Below, in pieces: positions 1 through 9,204 of a DNA stretch of 64,000 nucleotides. The stretch comes from Chryseobacterium ginsenosidimutans (GTDB lineage: Bacteria > Bacteroidota > Bacteroidia > Flavobacteriales > Weeksellaceae), in NCBI RefSeq assembly GCF_030823405.1, contig NZ_JAUSXC010000001.1, forward strand, positions 1-64,000. Direction: 5' to 3'. The number at the start of each line of letters is the position of its first letter. Position 1 is the first letter of the stretch. Both the position numbers and the translations under genes were made by a program. Under the pieces are notes generated by a model. It saw only the letters and a program-made list of their open reading frames with translations, did not search any database and had not been told where the DNA came from.

Positions 1-66
1 AAAGTAATCCTTTACACCCAATACTTCCAAATATATTTAACAAGAAATACTAAGCAAAATGCCAAT

Positions 67-134
67 TGTGGGAAAGTATATAACTTAATTATCTGATATG
101 TTTTATATTACAGCATTTTATATACTTATCCACA
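67..134. repeat. Imperfect inverted repeat with a DnaA-box-like arm
   Basis: Two 16-base arms (67-82 and 119-134) are inverted copies with 14 of 16 matches, separated by an AT-rich loop of 36 bases. The right arm contains TTATCCACA, which equals the classical DnaA box. The rest of 1-300 is AT-rich and shows no convincing gene. The function is unknown; a single box is not evidence of an origin. Confidence 0.35.
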
Positions 135-324
135 TTATTCGAATTGGGTTTAAATGTCTTAAATATTGATTTTATACTGTTTAAAATGTGATTGAAAGGC
201 TTCTTATTATACAGCTTATATAAGCTAAAGATGAGAGGTGATCTTCGGTTTATGAGAAATTGATAGATTTATAGAAAAAACTGAAGAAATGATTTTAAAA
301 CTATTGTCTATATAATATAGTATG

Positions 325-425
325 CCATAGCCCCGATAGGAACGACATCCTTTTTTTTGCTTGGGATTGAGGAAGGGCAAAAAAAGATATAGTGGATAGC
401 GGGATTAAGCTTCTAAAAAAAGTGG
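325..425 (+). ncRNA. Candidate structured RNA, possibly flavo-1-like
   Basis: A gene-free stretch contains AGCCCCGAT, then CATCC followed by a T-run and GC (346-360), then its complement GC followed by an A-run and GATAT (about 377-390), then GTGGATAGCGGGATTAAGC. The T-run and A-run arms can pair, and CCCG can pair with CGGG. The GCCCCGAT...GGATAGCGGG layout resembles a recurrent intergenic RNA-like element of flavobacteria, perhaps the flavo-1 motif. The family name is from memory and was not checked; strand is chosen on the same basis. Confidence 0.35.
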
Positions 426-479
426 TGGAGAATGAAAGTTTAAAATAATTGTGGATATTTTTTGAAATTGCTCCGTCGA

Positions 480-839
480 TTAAAGAAATCGCTTGACAAG
501 CATCTTATATGTATAGTAACCTATTAAACAACCAATGGTGTCTGCAACAATATCTAAAGTTTCCATGGATCTACCCAAACCCATTTCTTCCTGGAGGATC
601 TCTGTAAGGAATGCATATATAAGAATGATCTGAATAAAGTAAGAAAATTTGATTTTCGGGAAAGCAGCAATGAAACAGAAACCCAGTGCTGCAAATATGC
701 TTAGGTGTAACACCTTATCAATACCGCTGAACATGAACCAATACTCATTGTTTTCTTCACCCGGCTTGAGAAGCATATAAGTAAGAAATGCCCAATAGAT
801 GGGCAATATCTTACTAAATATTTTTGAAATTTTATCCAA
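480..839 (-). CDS. VanZ-like family membrane protein
   Basis: A small VanZ-like integral membrane protein of about 119 residues. It has several hydrophobic segments, a Trp-Phe-Met-Phe-Ser-Gly-x-Asp-Lys-x-x-His motif (GIDKVLHLSIFAALG) and a C-terminal Asp-x-x-Ala-Asp-Thr-x-Gly pattern (LDIVADTIG), both typical of this family. The reading frame stays open further upstream, but that part overlaps gcvH by about 95 bases. A TTG at 839, overlapping the gcvH stop codon, gives the usual family length and a short overlap, suggesting translational coupling with gcvH. The start is therefore an inference. The cellular function is unknown; the family name comes from teicoplanin resistance but most members are uncharacterised. 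Confidence 0.75.
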   Translation of the reverse strand: MDKISKIFSKILPIYWAFLTYMLLKPGEENNEYWFMFSGIDKVLHLSIFAALGFCFIAAFPKIKFSYFIQIILIYAFLTEILQEEMGLGRSMETLDIVADTIGCLIGYYTYKMLVKRFL

Positions 840-1209
840 TGAGAGCCTGGTATTCTTCAGCAGAAAGCAATTCTGAATGATCAGCACCTTCAGCGATCTC
901 CAATTTGATGATCCATCCGTTTCCATAAGGATCTGTATTCAACAATTCGGGCTGATCTTCTAATCCTGAATTAAATTCAATAACTTTTCCTGCGATTGGC
1001 AAGAATAAGTCTGAAACTGTTTTTACAGCTTCTACACTTCCAAAAACTGCTGCTCCTTCCAAATCATCATCCACAGTATCTACATCTACATAAACGATAT
1101 CTCCAAGCTCGCCCTGTGCGAAGTCTGTAATACCGATTGTAGCAACGTTACCTTCGATTTTAATCCATTCGTGATCTTTAGTGTACTTTAATTCTGATGG
1201 TGTGTTCAT
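832..1209 (-). CDS. gcvH: Glycine cleavage system H protein
   Basis: The lipoyl carrier of the glycine cleavage complex; it shuttles the aminomethyl group from the P protein to the T protein and is reoxidised by the L protein. The 125-residue length is normal. The lipoylation site is Lys63 in the sequence GSVEAVKTVSD, and the N-terminal YTKDHEWI and GITDFAQGELGDIVYV blocks are typical. It is transcribed from its own promoter at 1229-1259, separated from the upstream sprA unit by a terminator. The 3' end overlaps the VanZ-like gene. Identification is secure. Confidence 0.97.
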   Translation of the reverse strand: MNTPSELKYTKDHEWIKIEGNVATIGITDFAQGELGDIVYVDVDTVDDDLEGAAVFGSVEAVKTVSDLFLPIAGKVIEFNSGLEDQPELLNTDPYGNGWIIKLEIAEGADHSELLSAEEYQALIG

Positions 1210-1228
1210 TTTTAATTTTTTATTTCTA

Positions 1229-1259
1229 CAAATGTATTCAAAATTCTACAAGGTTCAAA
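1229..1259 (-). promoter_or_regulatory. Promoter of gcvH (Bacteroidota type)
   Basis: Reading the minus strand, TTTG (1256-1259) is followed after exactly 19 bases by TACATTTG (1229-1236). This matches the Bacteroidota primary sigma consensus TTTG-N19-TAnnTTTG. The gcvH ATG begins 20 bases past the -7 box, so the leader is short. Confidence 0.75.
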
Positions 1260-1270
1260 TATCGGATATA

Positions 1271-1302
1271 AAAAATGTCCCTCAAAAATTGAAGGACATT
1301 TA
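1271..1302 (-). terminator. Terminator of the ruvA-sprA unit
   Basis: A hairpin with arms AATGTCC..TCAA and TTGA..GGACATT is followed on the minus strand by a run of T (TTTTTTATAT). It lies directly after the sprA stop codon. Confidence 0.8.
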
Positions 1303-1320
1303 AATTTATTTTAGTTCTAA

Positions 1321-4300
1321 TTAAAAACCACCTGAGTCTCCGAATGTAAACGTTGCAGAAATACCTGCTCTTATCGTTGACAATGGGAAGGCTGTTGAGA
1401 TCTTATACTTTGAAGTCATCTGCTCGTAGAATACTCTTAAGTTTAAGTTTTCTGAAACATTGTAATCTGCAGAAATCTTAATGTTCATCAATCTCTGACC
1501 TCCGGTAATCTGAGAATCGTCTAACAAGATATTTGTAATACTTGTTTTACTGTCTCTCAATGAGAAGTCTCCTCTGATATTAAGATCACTTCCTTTTCCT
1601 TTCCCTTTTCCTCTCACATTGTTGGTTCCTAATCTAAAGTTTCTGATAATATACCCCACTCTCACTACATATTCACTGTTTGAATCTTCTGTTAAGGTAT
1701 GGTTTACCAATCCTAATAATAGCGTTCTTAGTCTGTTGTACTGAATACCAAACTGTACGTTATTCCTCATCGTCATATCTACCCCGATCAGTGGTGAGAA
1801 GTTTTCTACATAACCCACCTGAGCAAAAGTAAACGGATTAATATAATCATCATTAATATCTCTTCCGGAGCTCGTTAATGAATTTAACCTGTTGAAGTAA
1901 TCAATACTTGACTGAATTCCTGTCGCCGTATATGTTGCCTGATAAGAATGTAAAAGATCAAACTTCGAGAACTGACCATTAATAATAGGAACATTTCTTA
2001 ATCCTGAATAAACGATTTTCCAGTTGGGAATCGGAATTCCTGCTTTTTTAGGATCACCCATTAATTTTGGAGCTTTACCTTCTACTGCTGCTCTGAATGC
2101 AGGAATTAAAATATATGCATTTGAAATCCCATATCCATCTTTAAATCCGTCTGCTTCAAGCTGACCCGGCATTTGCTGAGATAAAGTTCTTGCATTTTCT
2201 CTGATTGCCTGATAGATCGCTGCACCATCTTTAAACGCTGTTTTCAATAAAATGACAGAGTTTGAATAGGTCACCAAATCATTTGCGAACGTATAATTCG
2301 GATTTGGAACCCCTGTATTCGGGTCTCTGTAATTGAAACCTGTATGTGTAAAGTTTCTGTTATAATTATGCAATACACTGATATCAATTCTAAGATCATT
2401 CATCGGCATCACCTGTAAATTCGCACGTAACTCCCGAGTTGACATTCTGATATAAGGATCCGTCATGAACTCTGAATCACTCACCCAGCCGTTTTCCATT
2501 ACCGTTCTTCTGATATCAGCTTGTGAACCAAATAAGAATCCGATTGTAGGACCTCCTAAGGTCTGTCCAGAACCATACCAGTTTGGAGCAGATAATAACC
2601 CCGGAAGTACTGTTCCGTTGTTTTCAGAATAATTAACATCCAATTGCTTGATTGATGTTAACAGATACGCCATACTCTGAAGAGGAGTTAATCTGTTTTT
2701 AAACTTATATTTCTTATAAGCATATTTATTTTTTTCCCATTGCTGAGTGTAAACGTTATTTAATGAGTCAATCTCCTGCTTACGTTTTTGAAGTTTAGTC
2801 GATAGGTCTTTAAAATATTTAAACTGACCAAAGAACTTCGTAAAATCTGCCGTTCCTGTTGCCTGAATAACATTTGTATTCTGACCTATTGATCCCAAGC
2901 TTCCGTCCGGGCTTGCCAATAAAACAGTAGATCTTGCATTCCAGTTATACGTAAATCCGTATTGTAATTCAGCATCAATAAAATCTAAATATGGAAGATA
3001 CTGGAATGGTAATTTATAACTCAACTGTACTCTGTGATTGTATAATACAGGTCTTCCGGCTCTGAAAACATTTCCGAAAATTGAATTATTATCCATCATA
3101 TTTACATCCATATTATCATTAAGCGTTCTTGTTGCAGAATTAATTTCAAGTTTTAATGATTTCGTGAAATTGAATCCTAAACCATACTGCCATCCGAAAT
3201 AGAAATTTCTATTCTTAATTGCCCCAAAGTCATCTCCATAATTTCCACTTAAAATAGCATCAATATTTCTAAATTCTAATTCGTTGTAATTTCTGTCAAC
3301 TTCAGTTCTGAAAGAGAATCTCGTCGGGATCGGATTAAAGTTAAATTCTTTTACCCATTTTAAATATTTTGTAGATTTCGCCGTATCACTGATCATTTTG
3401 TTAAATGGTCTGATTACCCACGGCTTGAAAGTATAGTTGTAATCTACATATCCTCTCAAATATTGTCTGTAATTTCTCTTTGTATAAATATCTCTGTAGA
3501 AATCGTCATTATAAACTGCAGTCACTGAAATATTTTCCACATCATAGAATTTTGACTTCCTATTTTGGTTCATCCTCTCTTTATGCATGTTTACAACCCC
3601 GATACTTCTTTGCTGAGTATATGTTCTTGCTACTTTTTTCAGCTGTTCTTTATTAGCTGCTTTATTAAACTCAACATCTGTGTCCAAAGGATTGTACTTC
3701 GGATCTTCGATGGTCTGAGAATATGAGTAGTTTAACGGGATTTTAACTCCACTTTTTTCCGGCAAGAATTTATCAACATTAATTGCCGTATTAATACTGA
3801 AAGCAGATTGAGTTGACTGGTTTCTTTCTGCCGGCTTCGAATCAATATTTCCGAAACCTACCGAAGTATAAGAGGCACTCGTGTTCACTGTTGCAAAATC
3901 TCCAAGATTGAAGTTCAAACTTGCATTTCCTGCGTAACCTCCATCGTTTTCAATTTCTGAAAGACGGATTTCGTTTACCCAAAGAACTCTGTCAATAGCA
4001 GTAGTTGTTCTGTCTCCTCCATTTCTGATCCCTAGAACAATAGTAGTAACATTTCCTAAACTTGGACGACCTTTTATATAAATACTTTTAAAAGTATTCC
4101 CCGGATCAAAAACATTATCTTTTGTTCTCTGTACAATATTATTAGGAAAATTTTTATCTCTTCTTATTTTAGCATCTACAAAATCCTGAATATTTAAATC
4201 AACATCATTCTCCATAGGCCAGATTTCCATTGGTGCGGTAGCTGTTCCAGGAGTAATTTTTAGAGAAGCTTCATATTCGTAATAATTATCCGTTGCATCA

Positions 4301-7300
4301 CTTCCTAAACGGATGAAAAATTTAGTTTTCTCATCAATCTTCCCAATAGCTAGATCACTACTGCTAGGATCAGGGTGATGAGCATGTACAAAAAGTTTTA
4401 ATTTTTTATATCTTCTCATATCCAAAGAAGTATTCTTAAACACTCCTCTTGCTTCAGCATGTAATTGCGTCGCTTTCATATACAAAGAAGCTTCATTCTG
4501 TCTTTGCGCACCTGCATTTCCGCTTAGAATCTGTCTGTCAATCCCTGGAGGCAATACATAAGGAGGTTGGTTTAATGCATTTTCTTCAATATTTACACTT
4601 CCTACTTCAAAATTATTATTAAGTGCTGTACCACCTGCTGTTCCCTCTTCAGGAGAAGTTACCGTTTCACTGAAGATTTTATTAGGATATTTTCTCCAGT
4701 CTGATCTTACAAGATCCATCGTTCCGAATCTTAATGTTGATGTCTGATCAAAACCTTTTAATAATAATCTCGCAAATCTTACATTGTTAAGAACAGAAGG
4801 ATCATGATCCCCCGCAGTTGTAACATATTGTGAAACCGGAATTCTAAACAAGTACCATTTTACTTGAGTTTTTTGTTGATTTTGAAATGTTGCTTCAACA
4901 GTTTTTACGTCAACAATATTATTTGCTCCTAAATTTAAACTTCCTTGAGATAAATCTACTTCGTATTGGTTGTAGCTTTCACTTTGGTCTAAGTTATAAT
5001 CTTTATTGATATCTTCTGAATCTGGAGTCTGTGAAGCAACTTCCAGAGAATTACTCTGAGAGTTTCCTTCTGGACCTCTGAAATATTTATATCTCTGAAT
5101 AACCGAAGAAGCCTGGTTTCCTGTAAACTTATCAGACAGATAGAATACAAAATCATCAACAGCCGGATCAGATAATCCTGTAACCGGGTTGGTAAAAGTA
5201 TTTCCATATAAAGCGGCTTCCTGATCTGAACTTAAACCATCATAACCCACATCCTGCGCTACTCTGTCTCCTCCTTCACTTGAGAAAGCATACAAAATAG
5301 GTGGCTGTTTAGGCTGAGTTCCCCAATTCGAACTTGTGGTTGTAGACGGAGCTGAAGGAGTTGGCAATCCGTTTTCGTACTGCATTTGTCCATCCTTCAA
5401 AATATCTTCTGACACGTTACCTAGCTGTAATAATAGTTTTGGAGCTGTCCCCAAAGTATTTCCATCTGCATAAGGATCCATCATCCAGAATTCTACATAC
5501 TCGATATTTGAACTTACAAAGTTAGAAACCGAGATTGGTCTCATAATACCTGCCCATCTTTGTTGTGTCGTTTCAGGATTTGCATTAGAGTTATAAGGTC
5601 CTTTTTCTGCAGGATAATATGAAATATCAAAAGTATTGGTATAGGTCTGTTCACCCGCAACAAAATCTCTATTGTTGAAAATTTCAGAGAATAAAACTCT
5701 TCTTGATGCATGGTTTGAAACAGACTGAGGCGTAATACCTGTTGGAGCTTTCCCACCTACACCCCAGAATCTCGGGTCAATGTTATACCATGATAACAGA
5801 CCTCTTCCGTAACCTTCTGATCTGTCATTATTTTTACCGGCTCCTGCGAAAAGCTGATCAGACTGGTTTTTTTCAGGTTTTGAAGCTAAACTCCAGGCTG
5901 TCGGTTCTTTTAATGTAATTTTTGAGGTTGTCTGTTCAAAATCATCAATATAAGACTGATCGTTGATTCCTTTATTAAGTCCCGGAAGTAAATATGCCCC
6001 TTCCATTTTGAAGTTCAGATTGGATGGTGCTTCTGTATTTATCAGCGGGATTTTATCTGTTAATCTTGTAAGGAACGGAAGCTGGTTATTGTACATCAAA
6101 TTGATTCCAGCCATTGTGTTATTCACGGCTTCCTGACCGTAAGTTACTTTTTGAGTAAGTGGGGATTCTGAATAATTAACAACAGTTCCACCCAAAATAA
6201 AATGCTCATTAAATCTTCTTTCTAAGTTTAATCCTAAGAATCTTTTTCTTTGAGTATTAAATGTCAATTGATTTTCTAATGAAATATTAATAGCCTGACC
6301 GGATTGTTTTACTTGATCATTAATAATCGTCACTGTACCCAACATATAATCCACGGTATAGTCGATTCCTTCTGTCAGCTGAACTCCGTTTGCCGAAACT
6401 TTTACCGAACCTTGAGGAACATTCACTGCACCTAAAGAAATACCTTGTCCCTGAGTTCCTTTGTAACGACCTTCAATGGTATATCGTTGTGCCAAATTAC
6501 TTGATGTAGCAACCTGTTTCTGTTGGCTATAAAGATCAGAAAAAACATATTGAGGATCATTACTTCCTATCACATTCTGAATGTAACTACCAAACGGCTG
6601 AACCTTTGTAAAGATTACCCTTCCTGTTTCAGGTCTTATGGTAATTCCGTTCACAAAGTCGAAAATACCATCCCCGGTTGTACTCCCGTTATTCTGCAAG
6701 TCACCGTTAGCATTCAACCTGTCCCAATTTAATAATTTAATCAAAGGAACATTATTCACTTGTGGGTTATTAGCTACCGGAAGATAGTTTACCTTACCTC
6801 CTGACTGCGGATCTCTATATAAAACATTCAAGATAAATCCGTCCTGATTTACCTGTCCCGCATCCAGAGAATAGATGTTTTTCATCATCAAATTCCACAT
6901 TGGGGAAGAGGTTTTTACTGTTGTATTCGGCTTCAAAAGCTTGGTCATTAAAACCGTACTTTCTTCTGAGAACTCCCCTACTTTATACACCTGATTACTT
7001 CCATTCACCGTATAAGAGAACGAAACTCCTAAAAGCTGGTTATCATTCAGTTTTTGGTTTAATGAGATATAACCTAGCTGCGGTTGTAATGTATATTCGT
7101 TTGTATTTAATCTTCTTGCTTTTTTGTTAAATATAAAGTGTTCTCCATCTACATAAGTTTCTGTACCTCCGGAAGCAACAGGAAGATTTCCCCCTTTAAT
7201 TGCGTTGTAAGCCGTACTGGCATCTCTTAATCCAGGTAATCCGTTTATTGTAGAATACAAACCAAAACCAGGCTGATTGTTGTCAGGAAGAACTCCTGGA

Positions 7301-8421
7301 GCATCCCCTAAATCTCGGATACCGACAATACTTTTCTGATACTGTAAATTACTGTTCCCTTGATCCAGGACCCAAACTTCCATTCTTGTGATACTTATTT
7401 TTGAATTGATCTGAGGATAATTTAATAATGCATCATCATATTTATCAAGGAAATAATGCCCTAAAAAGTAGTGTTGATTATCTTCATAATCAATTGCATT
7501 CAATTTGAATGTATTCATCACACCGCCACCTTGAACAACAATATTTCTAGCTTCACCCTGTTGTTGTGACAGCACTACAGTTCCGTAAGTTTTACCCATC
7601 TGAAACTCGGTTTTCACCCCAAATAATGACTGAGAACCACGTATCAAACTTGTTGACAGTGGCATATTCACGTTACCGAATTCTACTCTTTTAATGATCT
7701 TATCTTCACCTCCGGCACTTGGCTTGTCAACATCGTTCAGTCCTTTTTGCTGAAGGTCTTTCCAGCTTCCTTTTGCCTGCCAAACCAAATTCATCCTGTT
7801 TTCGAAGGCAAAACCACTTTGGGTATCATAATTCGCTTTCAGCTGAAGATTTTCACCCACTTTTCCAATTAATCCCAATTGAATTCTCTGGTCAATATCA
7901 AAAGTAAAGCTTGTTCTGTTCTGAGGTAAAATTAAGGGATTATCAATCTTCTGATACAATCCTCCAAAATCAAAAGAAGCGTACCCGGAAGGGATAATTT
8001 CAATTTTATTACTCCCGAAAATAGTCTCGAAAAGCCTGTTGTTGATCGTCAGCGAAGGAATTAATCCTTTTCTTGCCGCATCACTTTTATCTTTCCTGAA
8101 CATCAAGCTGTATCGGTCTGCCTTTTCCTTGTAGTAAGCCTTAGTTTGGGCCGCCATCATAAACTCTTTATAATCTTCGGGAGACATGGCAGTCGGTGGC
8201 CCAGTTATTGTATTTCCAACCTTGGGATATACGAAATACATCCCACTCTTTATATCATAATAGGCCTCAAATTGAGTAGGATCAGCTAACTGATAATCTT
8301 TTTTTATAATTGCGGTATCACGCACTTGTGCTGCCGATCGCCTCTGTGCAAATGTACTGACTGACATACACAGGAACGATAGGAACAGGAATATATTGAG
8401 ATACTTATTATTTGTCACCAA
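1321..8421 (-). CDS. sprA: T9SS outer-membrane translocon protein SprA
   Basis: SprA is the giant outer-membrane beta-barrel through which T9SS cargo leaves the cell; in gliding relatives it is also needed for motility. The 2366-residue length matches the family (about 2400). A signal peptide is visible (residues 1-25, ending STFAQ), followed by a long stretch dense in alternating Tyr/Phe/Asn beta-strand patterns and a C-terminal strand ending in TFTFGDSGGF. It lies directly after ruvA, a neighbourhood conserved in flavobacteria. The start is TTG (with GTG next), because an in-frame stop, that of ruvA, lies one codon upstream. T9SS cargo genes are present in this window at 35.5 and 50.2 kb. 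Confidence 0.96.
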   Translation of the reverse strand: MVTNNKYLNIFLFLSFLCMSVSTFAQRRSAAQVRDTAIIKKDYQLADPTQFEAYYDIKSGMYFVYPKVGNTITGPPTAMSPEDYKEFMMAAQTKAYYKEKADRYSLMFRKDKSDAARKGLIPSLTINNRLFETIFGSNKIEIIPSGYASFDFGGLYQKIDNPLILPQNRTSFTFDIDQRIQLGLIGKVGENLQLKANYDTQSGFAFENRMNLVWQAKGSWKDLQQKGLNDVDKPSAGGEDKIIKRVEFGNVNMPLSTSLIRGSQSLFGVKTEFQMGKTYGTVVLSQQQGEARNIVVQGGGVMNTFKLNAIDYEDNQHYFLGHYFLDKYDDALLNYPQINSKISITRMEVWVLDQGNSNLQYQKSIVGIRDLGDAPGVLPDNNQPGFGLYSTINGLPGLRDASTAYNAIKGGNLPVASGGTETYVDGEHFIFNKKARRLNTNEYTLQPQLGYISLNQKLNDNQLLGVSFSYTVNGSNQVYKVGEFSEESTVLMTKLLKPNTTVKTSSPMWNLMMKNIYSLDAGQVNQDGFILNVLYRDPQSGGKVNYLPVANNPQVNNVPLIKLLNWDRLNANGDLQNNGSTTGDGIFDFVNGITIRPETGRVIFTKVQPFGSYIQNVIGSNDPQYVFSDLYSQQKQVATSSNLAQRYTIEGRYKGTQGQGISLGAVNVPQGSVKVSANGVQLTEGIDYTVDYMLGTVTIINDQVKQSGQAINISLENQLTFNTQRKRFLGLNLERRFNEHFILGGTVVNYSESPLTQKVTYGQEAVNNTMAGINLMYNNQLPFLTRLTDKIPLINTEAPSNLNFKMEGAYLLPGLNKGINDQSYIDDFEQTTSKITLKEPTAWSLASKPEKNQSDQLFAGAGKNNDRSEGYGRGLLSWYNIDPRFWGVGGKAPTGITPQSVSNHASRRVLFSEIFNNRDFVAGEQTYTNTFDISYYPAEKGPYNSNANPETTQQRWAGIMRPISVSNFVSSNIEYVEFWMMDPYADGNTLGTAPKLLLQLGNVSEDILKDGQMQYENGLPTPSAPSTTTSSNWGTQPKQPPILYAFSSEGGDRVAQDVGYDGLSSDQEAALYGNTFTNPVTGLSDPAVDDFVFYLSDKFTGNQASSVIQRYKYFRGPEGNSQSNSLEVASQTPDSEDINKDYNLDQSESYNQYEVDLSQGSLNLGANNIVDVKTVEATFQNQQKTQVKWYLFRIPVSQYVTTAGDHDPSVLNNVRFARLLLKGFDQTSTLRFGTMDLVRSDWRKYPNKIFSETVTSPEEGTAGGTALNNNFEVGSVNIEENALNQPPYVLPPGIDRQILSGNAGAQRQNEASLYMKATQLHAEARGVFKNTSLDMRRYKKLKLFVHAHHPDPSSSDLAIGKIDEKTKFFIRLGSDATDNYYEYEASLKITPGTATAPMEIWPMENDVDLNIQDFVDAKIRRDKNFPNNIVQRTKDNVFDPGNTFKSIYIKGRPSLGNVTTIVLGIRNGGDRTTTAIDRVLWVNEIRLSEIENDGGYAGNASLNFNLGDFATVNTSASYTSVGFGNIDSKPAERNQSTQSAFSINTAINVDKFLPEKSGVKIPLNYSYSQTIEDPKYNPLDTDVEFNKAANKEQLKKVARTYTQQRSIGVVNMHKERMNQNRKSKFYDVENISVTAVYNDDFYRDIYTKRNYRQYLRGYVDYNYTFKPWVIRPFNKMISDTAKSTKYLKWVKEFNFNPIPTRFSFRTEVDRNYNELEFRNIDAILSGNYGDDFGAIKNRNFYFGWQYGLGFNFTKSLKLEINSATRTLNDNMDVNMMDNNSIFGNVFRAGRPVLYNHRVQLSYKLPFQYLPYLDFIDAELQYGFTYNWNARSTVLLASPDGSLGSIGQNTNVIQATGTADFTKFFGQFKYFKDLSTKLQKRKQEIDSLNNVYTQQWEKNKYAYKKYKFKNRLTPLQSMAYLLTSIKQLDVNYSENNGTVLPGLLSAPNWYGSGQTLGGPTIGFLFGSQADIRRTVMENGWVSDSEFMTDPYIRMSTRELRANLQVMPMNDLRIDISVLHNYNRNFTHTGFNYRDPNTGVPNPNYTFANDLVTYSNSVILLKTAFKDGAAIYQAIRENARTLSQQMPGQLEADGFKDGYGISNAYILIPAFRAAVEGKAPKLMGDPKKAGIPIPNWKIVYSGLRNVPIINGQFSKFDLLHSYQATYTATGIQSSIDYFNRLNSLTSSGRDINDDYINPFTFAQVGYVENFSPLIGVDMTMRNNVQFGIQYNRLRTLLLGLVNHTLTEDSNSEYVVRVGYIIRNFRLGTNNVRGKGKGKGSDLNIRGDFSLRDSKTSITNILLDDSQITGGQRLMNIKISADYNVSENLNLRVFYEQMTSKYKISTAFPLSTIRAGISATFTFGDSGGF

Positions 8422-8424
8422 ATG

Positions 8425-9009
8425 TTAAATGTTTTTTAAAATTTGTTTTACCAACTCTTCAATCGAAACGTCGGGATTTTGTTTAATTATTTTATCGGCA
8501 AGCTTCTCGCTCATTCGTTTTGGAATACCTAAAACTTCTAATGCAGATAACGATTCTTCCTTCACTTTATTATTCACAAATGTAGAAATATTTTCTTCCG
8601 GATTGCTGAATTTCTGTACTTTATCTTTAAGGTCTACGATAATTCTTTCTGCGGTTTTTATCCCGATTCCTTTGGCTTTTTGAATGAGTGCACTGTTTTT
8701 AGAAAGTATGGCTGAAGCAATCTCATCAAGACTTAAAGTGGATAATAAAATAAGTGCGGAAACAGCTCCTACTCCATTAACGCTTATTAACAGATTGAAC
8801 ATTTCTTTTTCTGAACGAGTGTTAAAACCAAAAAGCAAATGTGCATCCTCTCTGATGATCTGCTGAATAAAAAGTACGGTTTCTTTGTTTAAAGTAAGTG
8901 TCTGCGAAGTCATCAAACTAATACCTACATAGTAACCAACTCCTTGGACGTTGATTACTGCGTAGGTAGGTGTAAGTTCCTGAACAATGCCTTGTAGTGA
9001 AAATATCAT
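8425..9009 (-). CDS. ruvA: Holliday junction branch migration protein RuvA
   Basis: RuvA binds four-way DNA junctions and loads the RuvB motor during recombinational repair. The 194-residue protein has the OB-fold N-terminus (MIFSLQGIVQELTPTYAVINVQGVGYYVGIS), the REDAHLLFGF segment, and two helix-hairpin-helix motifs (VNGVGAVSALILLS and AKGIGIKTAERIIVDLKDK), then the flexible C-terminal domain III. The stop codon lies three bases before the sprA start and in the same frame, so the two genes form one unit. A -7 box lies just upstream at 9029-9036. Confidence 0.96.
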   Translation of the reverse strand: MIFSLQGIVQELTPTYAVINVQGVGYYVGISLMTSQTLTLNKETVLFIQQIIREDAHLLFGFNTRSEKEMFNLLISVNGVGAVSALILLSTLSLDEIASAILSKNSALIQKAKGIGIKTAERIIVDLKDKVQKFSNPEENISTFVNNKVKEESLSALEVLGIPKRMSEKLADKIIKQNPDVSIEELVKQILKNI

Positions 9010-9028
9010 TATTAATTTTTAAAACTCC

Positions 9029-9036
9029 CAAATATA
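9029..9036 (-). promoter_or_regulatory. Putative -7 box for ruvA-sprA
   Basis: The minus strand reads TATATTTG, a perfect TAnnTTTG -7 element, 20 bases before the ruvA ATG. I see no good TTTG at the -33 position, so the promoter is only half supported. Confidence 0.5.
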
Positions 9037-9127
9037 GCAAATTAAACTAATTAATGTTTTCATTTCACGCGCGAATGATTTTTAACTTAATTTTTGTTGA
9101 AGGTTTTAAAGATTTGATACAAAAGCA

Positions 9128-9152
9128 AAAGACTCCAAAATTTGGAGTCTTT
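9128..9152 (-). terminator. Terminator after malic enzyme
   Basis: A near-perfect hairpin with arms AAAGACTCCAAA and TTTGGAGTCTTT lies between the malic enzyme stop codon and ruvA. T-rich sequence follows on the minus strand. Confidence 0.7.
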
Positions 9153-9204
9153 AAAAATTATTAATCTCAGAAATTATTTAATAAAATATTCTAATCTGTT
9201 AAAT

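Noticed and set aside
480..926. Longer start of the VanZ-like gene
   Set aside because: The added part overlaps gcvH by about 95 bases and reads as out-of-frame gcvH; the TTG at 839 fits the family length.
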